Positions 1-11,399 of a DNA stretch of 64,000 nucleotides are shown here, one piece after another (positions within the stretch are counted from its first letter, which is position 1; each line of letters opens with the position of its first letter). The position numbers and the translations under genes are program-made. Location: contig CM070561.1 in the NCBI GenBank assembly GCA_036346405.1, positions 8,788,441 to 8,852,440 of the forward strand, written 5' to 3'. The stretch comes from Phyllostachys edulis. Taxonomy: Eukaryota; Streptophyta; Magnoliopsida; Poales; Poaceae. The notes beneath the pieces are model-generated. The model was not told the DNA's origin and made no database searches. It saw only the letters and a program-made list of their open reading frames with translations.

Positions 1-61
1 CGAGAATCAGAAGAGCGAGCAAGCAAACTAGAGCAAGTGGGGAGGAGTGGGGGCCGCTTAC

Positions 62-283
62 GAGGTGGGTGGGGGTGGAGCAGAGGTGGAGGCGGTGGGC
101 GATGCGGAGGAGGATGTCCTTCCAGAAGAGGAGCTTGGGCTGGGGCCAATTGCGGTGCTGCCCCATGAAGGCCTTGAACCTGGCGCGGAGGTCGGCACCG
201 TCGAGGTCGTCCCACCAGCCGGCGCCCACCTCCACTTGCACCGCTGCCTCCCTCGCCGCAATCCATAAGCAGGCACGAGTGCC
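62..283 (-). CDS. Partial gene: CHMP7/SNF7-family (ESCRT-III) N-terminal exon
   Basis: An open minus-strand frame reads from about 283 (bounded upstream by an in-frame TGA) to 62, where a GTAAGC splice donor follows. Visible motifs are GWWDDLDGADLRARFKAF, then GQHRNWPQP, then FWKDILLRIAHRL. The order acidic-W-D, ARFKAF, GQR-W and FW-DLIL is what I recall for the N-terminal winged-helix half of plant CHMP7-like SNF7-family proteins, which act in ESCRT-III membrane remodelling at endosomes and the nuclear envelope. No ATG lies in this frame, so the true start would need an upstream exon or the copy is a fragment. The remainder of the gene would lie left of the window. The assignment rests on about 60 residues. 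Confidence 0.42.
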
Positions 284-289
284 TCAGCG

Positions 290-800
290 GCACGCACACG
301 AGACGTTGTTGCGGCGGTGGGTTCACCGAGAAGTAGAATTGCAGTCGTTGTGGTGGCCGTCGTGGATGCGCTCCACCGCCCTAGGGAGGAATGATGGGAA
401 GCCACCGCCGCCCATGGCACTGGCGACGGCGCTGCCTGTGGTGCCCACGTCGGCGGACGCCGTAACCCTAACGTGGGCCCTTGACGGCGTGACTGACGGC
501 GGCAGGGGCAGCACCAGCGCCAGCGAGGAGGAGGGGGCACCTGCTGCATCGGGACTCCCCTCGCTGGATTGCCGCCACCAGCATTGCCTGTCGCGGGCTT
601 CACCGCGCCCTGCACCGCAGCCTTCTGCCTTGCCTCCTCTAGCGCGGGCCACAACTCGGCCCCCATGACAGCCGCCTCGCCCGCCACGGGCGGCGACGTG
701 GTCCTCCTCCACGGTGACGCGTTGCCACCAGCTGGATCCGCTACCGCCACGACCCCTCCATCGGACCCAAGACGAAGGAAGGGGAATTTTAGACGAAGAT
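290..800. other. GC-rich stretch, no supported gene
   Basis: Very GC-rich sequence opens long frames on both strands (about 200 codons each). They are low-complexity P/A/S/T/R-rich translations without a recognisable domain. It may be the promoter and 5' region of the CHMP7-like exon on the minus strand. Confidence 0.3.
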
Positions 801-1084
801 GAAGCGGAAGGGACTAAATGGGTTTAGATGGGAGCAACGGAGCAGTTTTGTTTGGATGTGGGAGGTGGTGGGCCGAGCAAGCTTCATGCGTGGTGAATAA
901 GTTGGCTCTGCAACGCATGTATTTTCTGTTGCGAGTTATGTGTTGTTGTATGCATGTTCTTCTTGTAGTGGAAGAATCTGTTTTTGTCGGCGTGAGGTGA
1001 TGGGGATGATGAGCACGGCCGGAACAAGGCGATGATGAGTCCACCGGACTCAGAGGGGACGAAGTCAGTGGCATTGCATCCTGC

Positions 1085-1275
1085 GAACTTCACTTCAATG
1101 CAAGTTCACAGAGCTAAGTGGTACAACCTCACAAGTTCAAGAGCCTGAGAAAGTAAAATGCAAGTTCAGTGGCATAACCTCGTAAGTTCAGGAGGTTGAG
1201 AAAATAAAATACAAGTTCAGAAAGGTAAATGATACAACCTCTCACAAGTTCAGAGACCTAGAGTGTACTTGTTGA
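1085..1275. repeat. Degenerate caagttca-type tandem repeats
   Basis: About three diverged units of roughly 60 bp share caagttca, then a-cctgag/gttgag, then aaagtaaaat. The copies are imperfect. No ORF is associated. Confidence 0.5.
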
Positions 1276-1312
1276 GAAAGAAACTTCATTTAGTCGGTCA
1301 TGCTTTTGTGAA

Positions 1313-1681
1313 TTTTTTTTAATTAATTAACCCTTTTTTGAATTTTATTTTAAAGTTAACCCCCGGCACATTTTATTTCCAATTCTGACATCTTTGGTCA
1401 CGCCACCACCTGTAGCGTGACAAAACAACACTGTCACGCCAGCCCATTTCTGATCAAACTCTTGTCACACCACTGGAAGTGGCGTGACAGTGTTATTTGG
1501 TCACGCCACAACTAGTGACGTGACAAAAAGTGATATTTTGGGGATTTATCCTGACGCGTGACAGTGTTATTTTGTCACGCCACCACCCGTGGCGTGACCA
1601 AAGGGGTCAGAATTGAAAATAAAGTACGTCGGGGTTAACTTTAAAATAAAATTCAAAAAGAGGATAATTAATAAAAAAAAA
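1313..1681. mobile_element. Foldback/MITE-like element with GTCACGCC palindromes
   Basis: The left arm (ttaattaaccctttttt, then ttttattttaaagttaac, then gacatctttggtcacgcc) is mirrored by the right arm (ggcgtgaccaaaggggtc, then gttaactttaaaataaaa, then gataattaa). The arms are over 100 bp each. The centre carries several copies of gtcacgcca/tggcgtgac with a ca-cact-tgtggcgtgacagtgttat pattern, so the whole unit can fold into a long hairpin. There is no coding capacity. I could not fix a target-site duplication among the flanking A/T runs. Confidence 0.6.
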
Positions 1682-2879
1682 GTTCTGCTTTTGTACATGC
1701 GTAAAATAGAAGGCGCGCGAGCACTTCCGCGCGTACTCTCCACAAGTTAAATATTTAGACTCTTGTCTATTCTAATTAACCACCAAACCTTTCTAGTGAA
1801 GATTCAAAAACCCAAACGTCATGTGTAGAAAAATTTCTCAAACCCAATAAATCTGCTTCTAGAATTCTTCCAACTCCTTGCCTTTTCTTACCAAATCTTG
1901 GACTCTCTTTTGTAACGAGCAATTCTGGATTCTTTCAAGCATGTCACACCCACTACAAAGCCAGAGCTGGTAGGAAACGTGTGCTACTAGTTAAAAAAAT
2001 ATATATATAAAGAACGAAGATGTATAGCCTAGCTCCAATAACAAGATGACAAGTATCCTCGCCGGAACAAAGACAGAATGAGGTCATCCTCACCGGAACA
2101 AAGACAGAATGAGAGAGAAAGATGGATATAGTAGTGCAAACCAAGAGCCTGGTGAAGTAATACAAATACTTTTGTAAATACATACAAATGATCCTCTTTA
2201 TTTTTCTCTTTCTTTTCTTATTTTTCCTTTCCCGCAGTTGTTATTTCCAAAAAAATGCAAATATTTTTTATTCATGGTACACAAATATTTTTTTTGTTTG
2301 AGCATCAAATCAACCTGAAAATTTTCCGACAATTTTGAGGACAAAATCCATCGACCTTTACAATTGAGGACAAAATCATAACCCTTTACAATTTGAACTT
2401 TAACCTAAAAAAGAGTTAGCAGAAATGAAAAGGAGACTTCCTTTTTTTGGCGAGAGAATGAAACGAGAAGTGTGACATGAACAGTAACTTTTGCCCTCTC
2501 ACTTTGTCCATTTTAATTTAACTTATTGTTTGTCAGGGGTTCTCTTTTTTTTTTGTTCTCCCAACGCAAATTCAATTTTAGCTTACCTTCGTATTTTTTT
2601 AGGGTTTTTTTTCGCGATGATTCGATGCTTAAGGATTGTACAGAACGCAGGGAGATTTGGAACACAATATAGCCCATGAGATCTACATGGATACATTTTT
2701 TAGATAATGGAAGAGATAAAATCTCTTCCAGTCTCTGTATTAAGAATGCACACAGCCTAATTTATTACAAAGATCCAAGTTCCAAAATAATCAACAAATT
2801 AAAATGACTTGAAGCCTTACAACCAAAAGCCGACTGAACTTTAAATTCAATCATTACAAATCCTGTTACTACACCGTCA
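1682..2879. other. AT-rich intergenic sequence
   Basis: Apart from the short duplication at 2052-2113, I see only AT-rich sequence with polyT/polyA runs and no supported gene. Confidence 0.4.
2052..2113. repeat. 31-bp direct duplication
   Basis: Two adjacent copies of a unit starting atcctc(g/a)ccggaacaaag differ at one base. It is a small tandem duplication in otherwise unannotated AT-rich sequence. Confidence 0.7.
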
Positions 2880-3095
2880 CCCATGATTGTTGAAGATTTG
2901 CTTCGCCATACACTCCAACCTAGCAGTGCTGTTCAACATTAACTCCTTCTGGATTGGTTTCTGTATAGTTGTCCATGCCCTCATCCAGTGTCCACTCAAT
3001 AAGATAACATGCAAGGGATTAGTGATAGCCTTTTTTTAATCAAAAACTGCATCATTTCGACATAACCAAATAGACCAACATAAGGCACTAGCGCC
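2880..3095 (-). pseudogene. LINE-type reverse transcriptase C-terminal fragment (downstream part)
   Basis: The minus strand reads LCWSIWLCRNDAVFD, a TAA stop, KKAITNPLHVILL, GHWMRAWTTIQKPIQ and ARLECMAKQIFNNHG. This tryptophan-rich pattern (WxIWxxRND followed by THWxRxWxxxQK) is typical of the C-terminal tail of plant LINE-like reverse transcriptase ORFs, after the zf-RVT region. The frame has an internal stop, so it is dead. It is cut at 3091-3095 by the insertion of the adjacent gypsy element and continues at 15024 on the other side. Confidence 0.7.
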
Positions 3096-3810
3096 TGTCG
3101 ACGATCGAATCGCCGATCTTACGAAAATAAACGAGGAAAATGACGCGGAATATCACGGAATGGAATGGGGTCGCTCTTTATTGATATGAGCTGGATTTAC
3201 AAGATGTGGCTAAGTACTACCTGAATTACCTTGAATGGAGGAATGTAATCGGACAATCGGACTTAGAATATGAGTCTAAAGTGATTATCTAACTTCTAAT
3301 TCCACCGCTTAGGCTTACGTGCATATCTTTGCCTTGGCCTTGTTTTGTGTGTAGCCTATCGTCTCCCTTCTTGTCTCTGTCGTTGTCTCTTGTGCTTCAC
3401 CTTTAAATAACTTCGAAGAGGTGGCGATTACTCTGGAGAAAGGCGTCCTGGTGAAGCGTTCTGTTGGTCGGAGCGGTAGAGAAGTTAGCAATGTGCTAAC
3501 TTCCTTGCGATTGCTTGTGAAAAGCTTAACCGTAGGGTGGTTAATAGTCGGTGTCTCGGGGTTGTACCATCGCATGGTTTGGAGCATATAACCGTGTTCC
3601 ATTCATCATACGATAAGAAATACCGATTCGATAATTTTACTGGCGGTTATCGGTGAGGATTAGGCACAAAGCCTCATCAGGCCGGTACCCATAAGTAACC
3701 TCTGGAATACTAACGACCGGGGAGGTCGTCGATCTTAGGGATTCGACCATGAAAACGTATGGTCTTTTATTATATATTAAAATAATACATAGATGTTTTA
3801 ATCCTCGTCG
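3096..3810 (-). repeat. 3' LTR of element 1
   Basis: On the plus strand it begins TGTCGACGATCG and ends CCTCGTCG (terminal A changed to G). It shows the same order of blocks as 14307-15023, 24210-24912 and 55928-56592, including a TTTAAATAACTTC block around 3407 that reads as a TATA-like motif on the minus strand. Confidence 0.9.
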
Positions 3811-4169
3811 GCTAGCCCCGAACTTTAAATGGTGGTGGTGTATATACCTTTTCCGATGAAATCGTATCGCGGCGAACCCATTTAATGTAAGTGGTATCTG
3901 AAAGTGATCGTGTTCACTTTAAAGTTGAGAACTTGCCTTGGGAAGCGAAGAGTTCCTCTGTCGTTTGAACAAAAAGCCTTTTGTCGGTTGGACTTTTGTA
4001 GAAATCCTTGAAAGTATCGGAAGGTTATAAGATCTCCTCTCATTTGGGCTCTTAGAATTTTTATGCTTCGAGAATCCTTCGATCCTTTAGCTTCTCGCCA
4101 AGAAATCCTCGAGTCTTTTCTGTTCTTCCGACCACAAAGTCTCCAACTTTTGCTACTCATTCTTGAGGA

Positions 4170-7040
4170 TTTTCGCCATGTCGGAGCAGATTACAAAGTG
4201 GTTGCCTTGAATTGGGCAAGAAAAACTTCGAGGCCTTGAAGAAGATGGGAATGCTCCCGAGATAGGAATCGATTAATTGGAGACCGGCGATTTGAGAGCA
4301 TTTTCGAGCCGTGAAGATGGCGAAATCCTGTTTTTCTTGCCTACATCGAATGTGGTGAGAGACTACATTACACAAATTCCTCCTCGCGTTCTTGAACATT
4401 ACGGGTGGAATTGGTGAATTAGCCCCAATTCGATCGCAAATATTAGTATTTTCGCATATTTGTGCGAGGCATACACAGGAATACAACCGAACTTGAAGCT
4501 CTTTAGTTATTTCTACCGCATGGTGATGGGAAAATCTGCGGCAAAATCTGAGGCGCGGCTCTGGGAATGCACATTGCGTCTTCATGACGGGAAGGTCGAT
4601 GAGTACATCTTCATGTCTGCGAAATCTTCGTGGTCGTCATGGAAAAAATCTTGGTTTTACATGGCGATTCTGAAAGACGATGGCCTCTACTTGGCGGAAC
4701 TAGAGCAAGTGAAAACTCCAAGTGGAAGAAAACCGTAAAGAAGGCGAGGATAGTCAAGAGATGGGCGGATGCCATCTCGACTTCTTGAGTCGAGGCTTGA
4801 CTTCGTGGCATGTGGTGAAGGATTTTACCCTTCGCCAGATTAGCCCATTGAAGCTCCGGACTCATTCCTGCTCTGGTGCCTTGATTGTGATGAAGCTACC
4901 TCAGAAGGTGGTAAGTCTTTGAGATAAATTCCGATCGGTATTTTGATTTGATAAATGTATTACCTTAAAATCTGTCTATTCTTCCTTACATTAAAGTTCT
5001 TACCCTGGGGAAGTTAGAGAACGAGTCGGTGATCTGTCTTGGGGAGCACTGGAGAAAAGTTTGAATGCCCCAAGATCTTAGCATAACTCCTATTGAAGGA
5101 GGCGGCAAGGCTTAAGGTAATTTATTAAATTCCTTTTACCATGTATATACATATATTCCACCAGATCTCCAATCGTGCTCTATATTTGCGATCGGTCGGA
5201 TTGCGAATCATACAATCTGGTGAGGATCAACGTCCCACCTTGGTTCCGACCGAGTCGTGCCTGAGGCACTTGAAGGAGATGAATCCTCGAGGTAATAGAA
5301 CATTTTGGAGTCATATATGTACGAAAAATTTTTTAGATAAAGGATTTCTTCACCTAATCAAATTTGTTCTTTGATTTGGGTGGATAAGCTGAAGGCCCTG
5401 AGAATGTAGCTGCGGAGGTGTGAACTCGAGTGGTCGTGCGACCTTACGGTTATTCTTGAAACAAGCGATCTGGAGATTGAAGAAACCACTCCCTCAGGCC
5501 GGATAGTCGGGAATGTGGACCTTGACGAGCCGGTCGAGGACATAGCTTCCGACATCTTGTTGGAGGATGTGAGGTTCAACAAACCTGCTAGTCGAGAACC
5601 GACAAAATTGGAAGAGAAGAAAAGGAAGGCTAGCGGCACAGATTTCTCTCTGGCGCGTTTGAGTCAAATCCGGAAATTAACAAGGTATGTACAAATGAAA
5701 GTGATCGTATAAGTATGTATCTTTAATAATTCCTTGATGATTTGATATTTTGAACTTCCATCTTGGTTTGCATAGGTCTTACGGTGTTCGGTCATTTCAG
5801 ACCGGGTTTTTCTGAGGACTGCTTTGTGGAAGTTCAGGCGAGCACTTCTCGGGACAAAGTTCACGAGAAGTAGTGGTCGAAGAAGCCCGGCGGTGACAAG
5901 AACAGCGGTGAGTTGGATCCTTTGGTGATTGAAACCCCTTACGTGGAGGTAGATGCCTCGAGAGGTCTCAACGAGTTCGATCCTGGCGATAACCCTTCCC
6001 AACCTAACAAGTTCCTTTTAGTCCCGATTCGCCGAGGATAAGGAGCTTGATGAGGCGTGGCGAAAGTATCGGATACTCGGCTCAAGATGCACCTGATTTG
6101 ATTTTTGCGGTTATAATGACCGAACAATTCGGGTAAGTATTCTCGACCGGTTACATAACTCTTTTTACAAAGTTTATAAGGAACTTAAGAAAGAGAATGC
6201 TAATTGTGTAGCATTTGGTCGAGAACTTTCTTTGTGATCGGAGGATGACCAAATGAGTTAAGGACTTGGAGCAAAAGCACTCCGAGTTGGAAAGTAAGAA
6301 CTTTTCCTTTTAAACTTCATTTCTTCTTCAATACTTTGCTCCTCTACAATTATTCTCCTTATCGCATTCGATAGATCTGGAGAAAATAAAAGAGGAGGTT
6401 GTGGTGAAAAGCCAAGGCGACTTTTCTTGAAGAAGAAATAAAAGCTAAGGACCGATCATTTCTTTGAAGCAAGTTCACTAAGGACCGTTGATCGGCTGAA
6501 ACAACGACCAAATATGAAACACTTAGCAAAACAAATAAAGGTAATATGTAAGTAAACTTGATTTTCCCTTCAATGATGCTTGTGTTCATTAAGCGATTTG
6601 TTTTTGCGAGCAAGCGCAAATGCTAAGCAGTAAAAAAACTCGAAATTTGAAGCGAGATAAGGAGGCGGCTCTTGCTCAAAATATTGATGAAAAGATTCAT
6701 ACTTTGAACAAGATGATCTTTGATTTGGGATCGAGGATCAAGCGTGCCTATCTTAAGAGATCCAATAGAAAATGAACTATTTGGGTCAACTTCTAGGGAT
6801 CTTAAAGTTACGTCAAAACTACTCGGACGAATTATGCGGGCCCTAAAAGCAGGTGTTGCAAGTGGAGTTAGTTTTGCTTTGGCAAACCTAAAGCTTCCGA
6901 ACCCTCCATTGATCTCCAAGCTGTTAAAGATGACTTCAATCGCCCACTGAGGAGGCGACCAAGTTCATGGAAGAACTCGGGCCACTCGGAGATATAGTTG
7001 TAGAGGAGATGGAGGTCGAATCTCCGACAAGCGATAGTTA
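4170..7040 (+). pseudogene. Antisense ORF of element 1 (plant gypsy-type transposon protein), broken
   Basis: This region runs opposite to gag-pol. Near 4460-4580 it reads CEAYTGIQPNLKLFSYFYR, resembling the conserved N-terminal block of the plant 'putative gypsy type transposon' family (Pfam PF04195-like). Further on, 5515-5700 is acidic/lysine-rich, 6017-6130 matches the EDKELDEAW block seen in element 2, and 6740-6940 matches its C-terminal GVASGVSFALANLK block. The exon order matches the antisense gene of element 2 (15677-16790), but stops and frameshifts interrupt every exon. The function of this protein family is unknown. Confidence 0.6.
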
Positions 7041-8080
7041 GGCGGGGAATATTTCTTAGAGTAGGTTCTGCAAGTGTAAAAATATTTGAATATCTATGAA
7101 AACTTACCTTTTATGTCATTGACAAAGCTTTTGTTTATCTGTTTGACTTTTTAAAATTCTCGTATATTTCCTAGCCCCGATTGCTTGATAGTAGAAGAGC
7201 GTTCTTTGTACAAGCGGTGAGCCAAGAAAGAGAATAAAAAGAGGTCATAACCATGTATGTGAGTTTTTGAAGGTATGTTTGGACATGTAAGACAAAAGCG
7301 ATCGTTCTAAATACTAGGAAATCAAATGTGGTCGGGACGGTATGATTTCGACTAGTTATAGATCTTTGTTTGTCATAATGGAAATACCAATCAAAAACAC
7401 TATATATGGTCGGAAAAAGACTTTGTCAAACTTGACATAAGAAGAAATGCAAATATGTATGCAACAAATTATAAGTGAACTTTGTTTATATCTATTGTCC
7501 CATAATCTGGTCGAACTAATGCTAAGACACGAAGGCATCGACACATTTCTTGAAAGCGTGTTCAAATTACAGTATCCGATGGTAGCGAGGATCGTAAGAA
7601 AAGAACCGTCGCTAGGAAGCTCCTTCGATTAGGCGGGACCACGTCGCGAAAAAGGAGAGACTTCGACTAGGAGGCTTTCCGTGTCGACCGATGAGCTGAC
7701 AAGAATAGACGAAATCGTGAAATAATGAAGCATAATCTTCAAAATCGTAAGCATATCATTCATGAGATAGGTAGTTGTGTGGTGCTCTGATTACTCATTT
7801 TCTTAAAAAAAAAGAGTGTAGTCGCGCGTGGGAATCATTTGAAAAAAATGCTCACGACTAGGACCATAGAGTATCAGAGATCCTTATAAAGGATATCGGA
7901 GAGAAAAATGTCTTCTCAGACCGGACTAACAATAATAAGCGACTGAATGTAGGTGTATATATATAAGCAAGGTTGCACTTCTTAATTAATTAATGAATTT
8001 AATGAAATTGAAATTGAAAGAAATGAAAGAATGAAAATTAAACATAGAACTTACGCAATTGATCGATGTTCCAAGAATTT
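7041..8080. other. Non-coding spacer of element 1
   Basis: Sequence between the antisense gene and the integrase 3' end, colinear with 16791-17860 of element 2. Shared blocks include aagaaccgtcgctaggaagctcc and aggaggctttccgtgtc. No conserved frame is seen. Confidence 0.5.
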
Positions 8081-9480
8081 GACAAAATTTGCCCATCGGA
8101 CATAGCCGATCGACGGAACTGGTCGGGTTACTTCGACCACGATGTAAGACCTTCCCATTTAGGAGAAAGTTTATTGCGATTTGTTTGGCTCTGAATTTTT
8201 ACGAGAACGGATCACCTCTGACAAAGAAGGTCGCGAGGTGCACCTTACGACTATGGTACCTTCGCATGGCTTGTTGGTAGGCTAGCGATCGTACAAGGGC
8301 TTGGTTTAAATCGTTCTTCAAGGAAATCGGCGTCGTCGAGTCGTCGTTCATTCGATCATTTTCGTCAAAACGATCGATTCGGCGAGCCAATTTTGAGTTA
8401 CGGAGGAAGCATGGCTTCACACCATAAACCAAAAAGAATGGAGTTTCACCGTCGCACGGTAGGTCGTGGTTCGAATGGCCCATAACACGAGGGAAGTTCT
8501 TTAACTTAAGCGCTGACCGTTTGATTAAGCGGTGAATACTCGGCGTTTGATCCCGCATAAGGATACCATTAGCCGCTCAAGCGCTCCGTTGCTCTGCGGA
8601 TATGCAATGAAGCAAAATGAATTTTGACACTAAGTTCATCGAGAACTCACGGAATTGATTCTTTGGAATCGGGAACCATTATCTGTGATGATCTGTTGGG
8701 TACACCAAATCAGCGTGATCACATTTTTCAAGAGAAATCTCTTAGCGGCCTAAATTGTTATTTTAACAATGGCTCAGCTTCAATCCATTTTGTAAACGTG
8801 TCAATCATGGCGAAAAAATTGAAGCCCCGGTGCTCTTGGGAAAGGTCCCGAATGTCTAGTCCCAGGTTGCAAAAGGCCAAGAAAGAGGAATTGTTTGTAA
8901 GGCTTGTCTTTGGTGATGTACTTATCGACTATAAACCGACATTGTACACACTTCGTCACAAGCTCTTTTGCATCATGAAGGCGCTTGGCGATAATAGCCT
9001 TGGAAGGCTTTACCGACCAGAGGTTACAGAGGAATGGTGTGCTCCACGCGCCTTCATGGATTTCGGTTAGCAATCTAATGCCATCCGTTTGAGATATGCA
9101 TCTCATCAACACTCCATGAGATCCTCGTTTATACAAGATCGTTCGATTAGAGTGTATGATTTGGCTTTTAGTGCTATCTGATCGGCCTCTACATCATCTT
9201 CTGGAATTGTGTCATCTTTGAAGATAATTGTAGATCGATGTCATCCGATCTCTACCGTGATCGTGGCATATGCCAACCGTCAACGACACATGGAGCATCC
9301 ATGTTTCCTTGATTAGTTTGTTCAACTTGCAAAGAATCATGTATGTTCTCGGAAGGCTCAACTACCGAGGGTGAATTGAGTTGCTCGAGAAAAACTCCGG
9401 CGGACGGTCGACCTCGTGGAGGCCATCCGTGCCAAGCTGATGCGCCGAAAGTTTTCCTTTCTAGGAATATGTTGGATCTG
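8080..9480 (-). pseudogene. Integrase region of element 1, broken
   Basis: Minus-strand fragments include FFLVYGVKPCFLR (after the integrase core) at about 8400-8460 and GSHGVLMRCISQTDGIRLLTEIHEGAW with a following KCVQC cysteine pair (HHCC zinc-binding domain) at about 8930-9110. The catalytic core between them is disrupted. It is colinear with the better preserved integrase of element 2 (17960-19223). Confidence 0.75.
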
Positions 9481-9499
9481 AAAACCAAGAAGTGCTTTT

Positions 9500-11000
9500 C
9501 AAGTTTTAGTACTTCGCGAGATAAGATGACATCTTGGTACTCGAGCATTGATACTCTTTCCCCACTTGATTAGCTACTAGTTGAGAATCGCCTTTCACTA
9601 ATGTCTGCGAATCCGAGCGAGCGAGCCGCTCGAGTCTGCCATAAACCTTCATATTACGCCACATTATTGGTGGCGGAAAATTCTTGGATGGCGTACTTGA
9701 TGTGTTCGCCATGAGGGATATCAAGACCACTCGGCCCGATCCTTGTAACATCAAGGAACCGTGAATACATTGTCCACTCGTCGTGGTGTTCGTACTCGGG
9801 TCCTTGGGTGGGTTCGAGGTTTGTCCATTCGCAATGAATTACGCTATTGCACAGGACTTTATTGTTGTTAAGTGAAATAAAATGGAGATCGAGCGCCCTA
9901 GCTCGACCGCCCATTTGGCTATTAAATCTGATGATTCCTGTTTCCAAGGACTTGACCAAGGGATATCCGGTGAGTCTGACCACTTTGTGGGCACGAAAGT
10001 AGTGCCTTAGCTTCCTTGAAGACATAAGGAGGCCATAGAGCAACTTTTGTACTGTGGGTATCTTTCCTTTGGTCCATGTAAGACTTAAACTACGTAATAG
10101 GTGAGTCGTTGGATATTATTCCTTTCTACAACGATTACACCGCTAAGCGTGCGTGGTGTTCTTTGCCGCCACGTAAATTAGCAATGTTTCTCCGATCTCG
10201 GAGAAACTAAGACCGAGTACTCGTAAGGTACTTTTGAGTTCCTCAAAGGCATCGTTTGCCTCTTTAGTCCACTCGAAACTCCCATGTTTCGAAGAAGTTT
10301 AAAGAAAGGTAATCCTTTTCCCCTAATCTTGCTATGAACGGCTTAACGCCCATCTGACCGATTAGTTTTGGACTTCCTTCTTAAGTGGTCGGGGGCGATC
10401 AGTCGATGGCGCAATTTTTCTTGGATTAGCTTCAATACCTCTAGCGAAACTAGGAAACCAAGCGGTTTTCAGTGAAACTCGAACACACACTTTTTCCGGA
10501 TTTAACTTGAGGTTATGTCTTCTCAAGTTGTTAAAGGTTTCTTGTAAGTCGGGAATGTGGTGCGCCAAACGTTGGTGGTCTTCTGACGGATCGTCAACAT
10601 AAGCTTCTAGATTCCGACCGATTTGTGGACTAAAAGTTTTTGCATCAACCTTTGAAAAGTTGCACCGAAGATTTTTGAGACCAAATGGCATCTTAATATA
10701 ACAAAAGTACCATATGGGGTGATGAAGGAAATTTTCTCCTCATCTTCTTTACACATACTAATCTGGTGGTACCACGAATCGCATCTAAAAAACTTAGTAA
10801 CTCGCGCCTGAGTAGAGTCTACTAGTTGATCAATGCGGGGAAGGGGAAAGTCATCCTTCGGACAAGCTTTATTAAGATCTGTAAAGTCGATACACATTCG
10901 CCATTTCCATTATTTTTCCTAACCATTACAGATTAGCAAGCCCTTTGTGGGTGGTTGACTTCACGAATAAATCCCGCTGGAGAAGCTTGTCAATCTCCGA
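9500..11000 (-). pseudogene. Reverse transcriptase/RNase H region of element 1, broken
   Basis: Minus-strand fragments read MCIDFTDLNKACPKDDFPLP and FITPYGTFV (10607-10897). They continue with MPFGLKN and the catalytic-type EAYVDD motif (10362-10691), then a LRRHNLKLNPEKC-like block. These are standard Ty3/gypsy reverse transcriptase blocks. RNase H similarity, including DSQLVANQVGKEYQC, follows at 9506-9754. The finger and palm blocks sit in different frames, so indels have broken the polyprotein. Confidence 0.8.
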
Positions 11001-11399
11001 TGGATTGCTTCCTTCGATCGGTGCAAAGCGTCGTAGTTTACGCTTGATCGGTTTTTATCGGTGGAGAGCAAGCACGTGCTCGATCACCTCCGGGGACTCG
11101 GGCATATCGGACGCTTGCCAAGCAAACACGTCTTGATTTGCTCGGAGGAAGGAGACGGCGACTCTTCCTATTTAGGGTCGAGTCTTGCCCGACCGTAATC
11201 TTGCGGGCGGTTGGATCTGGTTGTCTGACCCATGTGACGACTTGACGCTGTCGGGAAGCGCTTTTGTCGAGTAGTACCTCCTTGATGCAGTCGGATGGTT
11301 TGGGCGTCATCTTTGGCCGAGTGCTTGACACGCATGGGAGGCGGATTAACCTCTCGGTCGGAAGTTCATCAACGATTAAAAGGATTTCGATCGCATCGT

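Noticed and set aside
58..750. 230-codon minus ORF and 199-codon plus ORF
   Set aside because: Low-complexity translations of GC-rich DNA. The minus ORF overlaps the CHMP7-like frame in a different register, which is the better candidate.
4157..4585. 142-codon minus ORF in element 1
   Set aside because: Opposite strand of the antisense gene's PF04195-like N-terminal region; a shadow frame.
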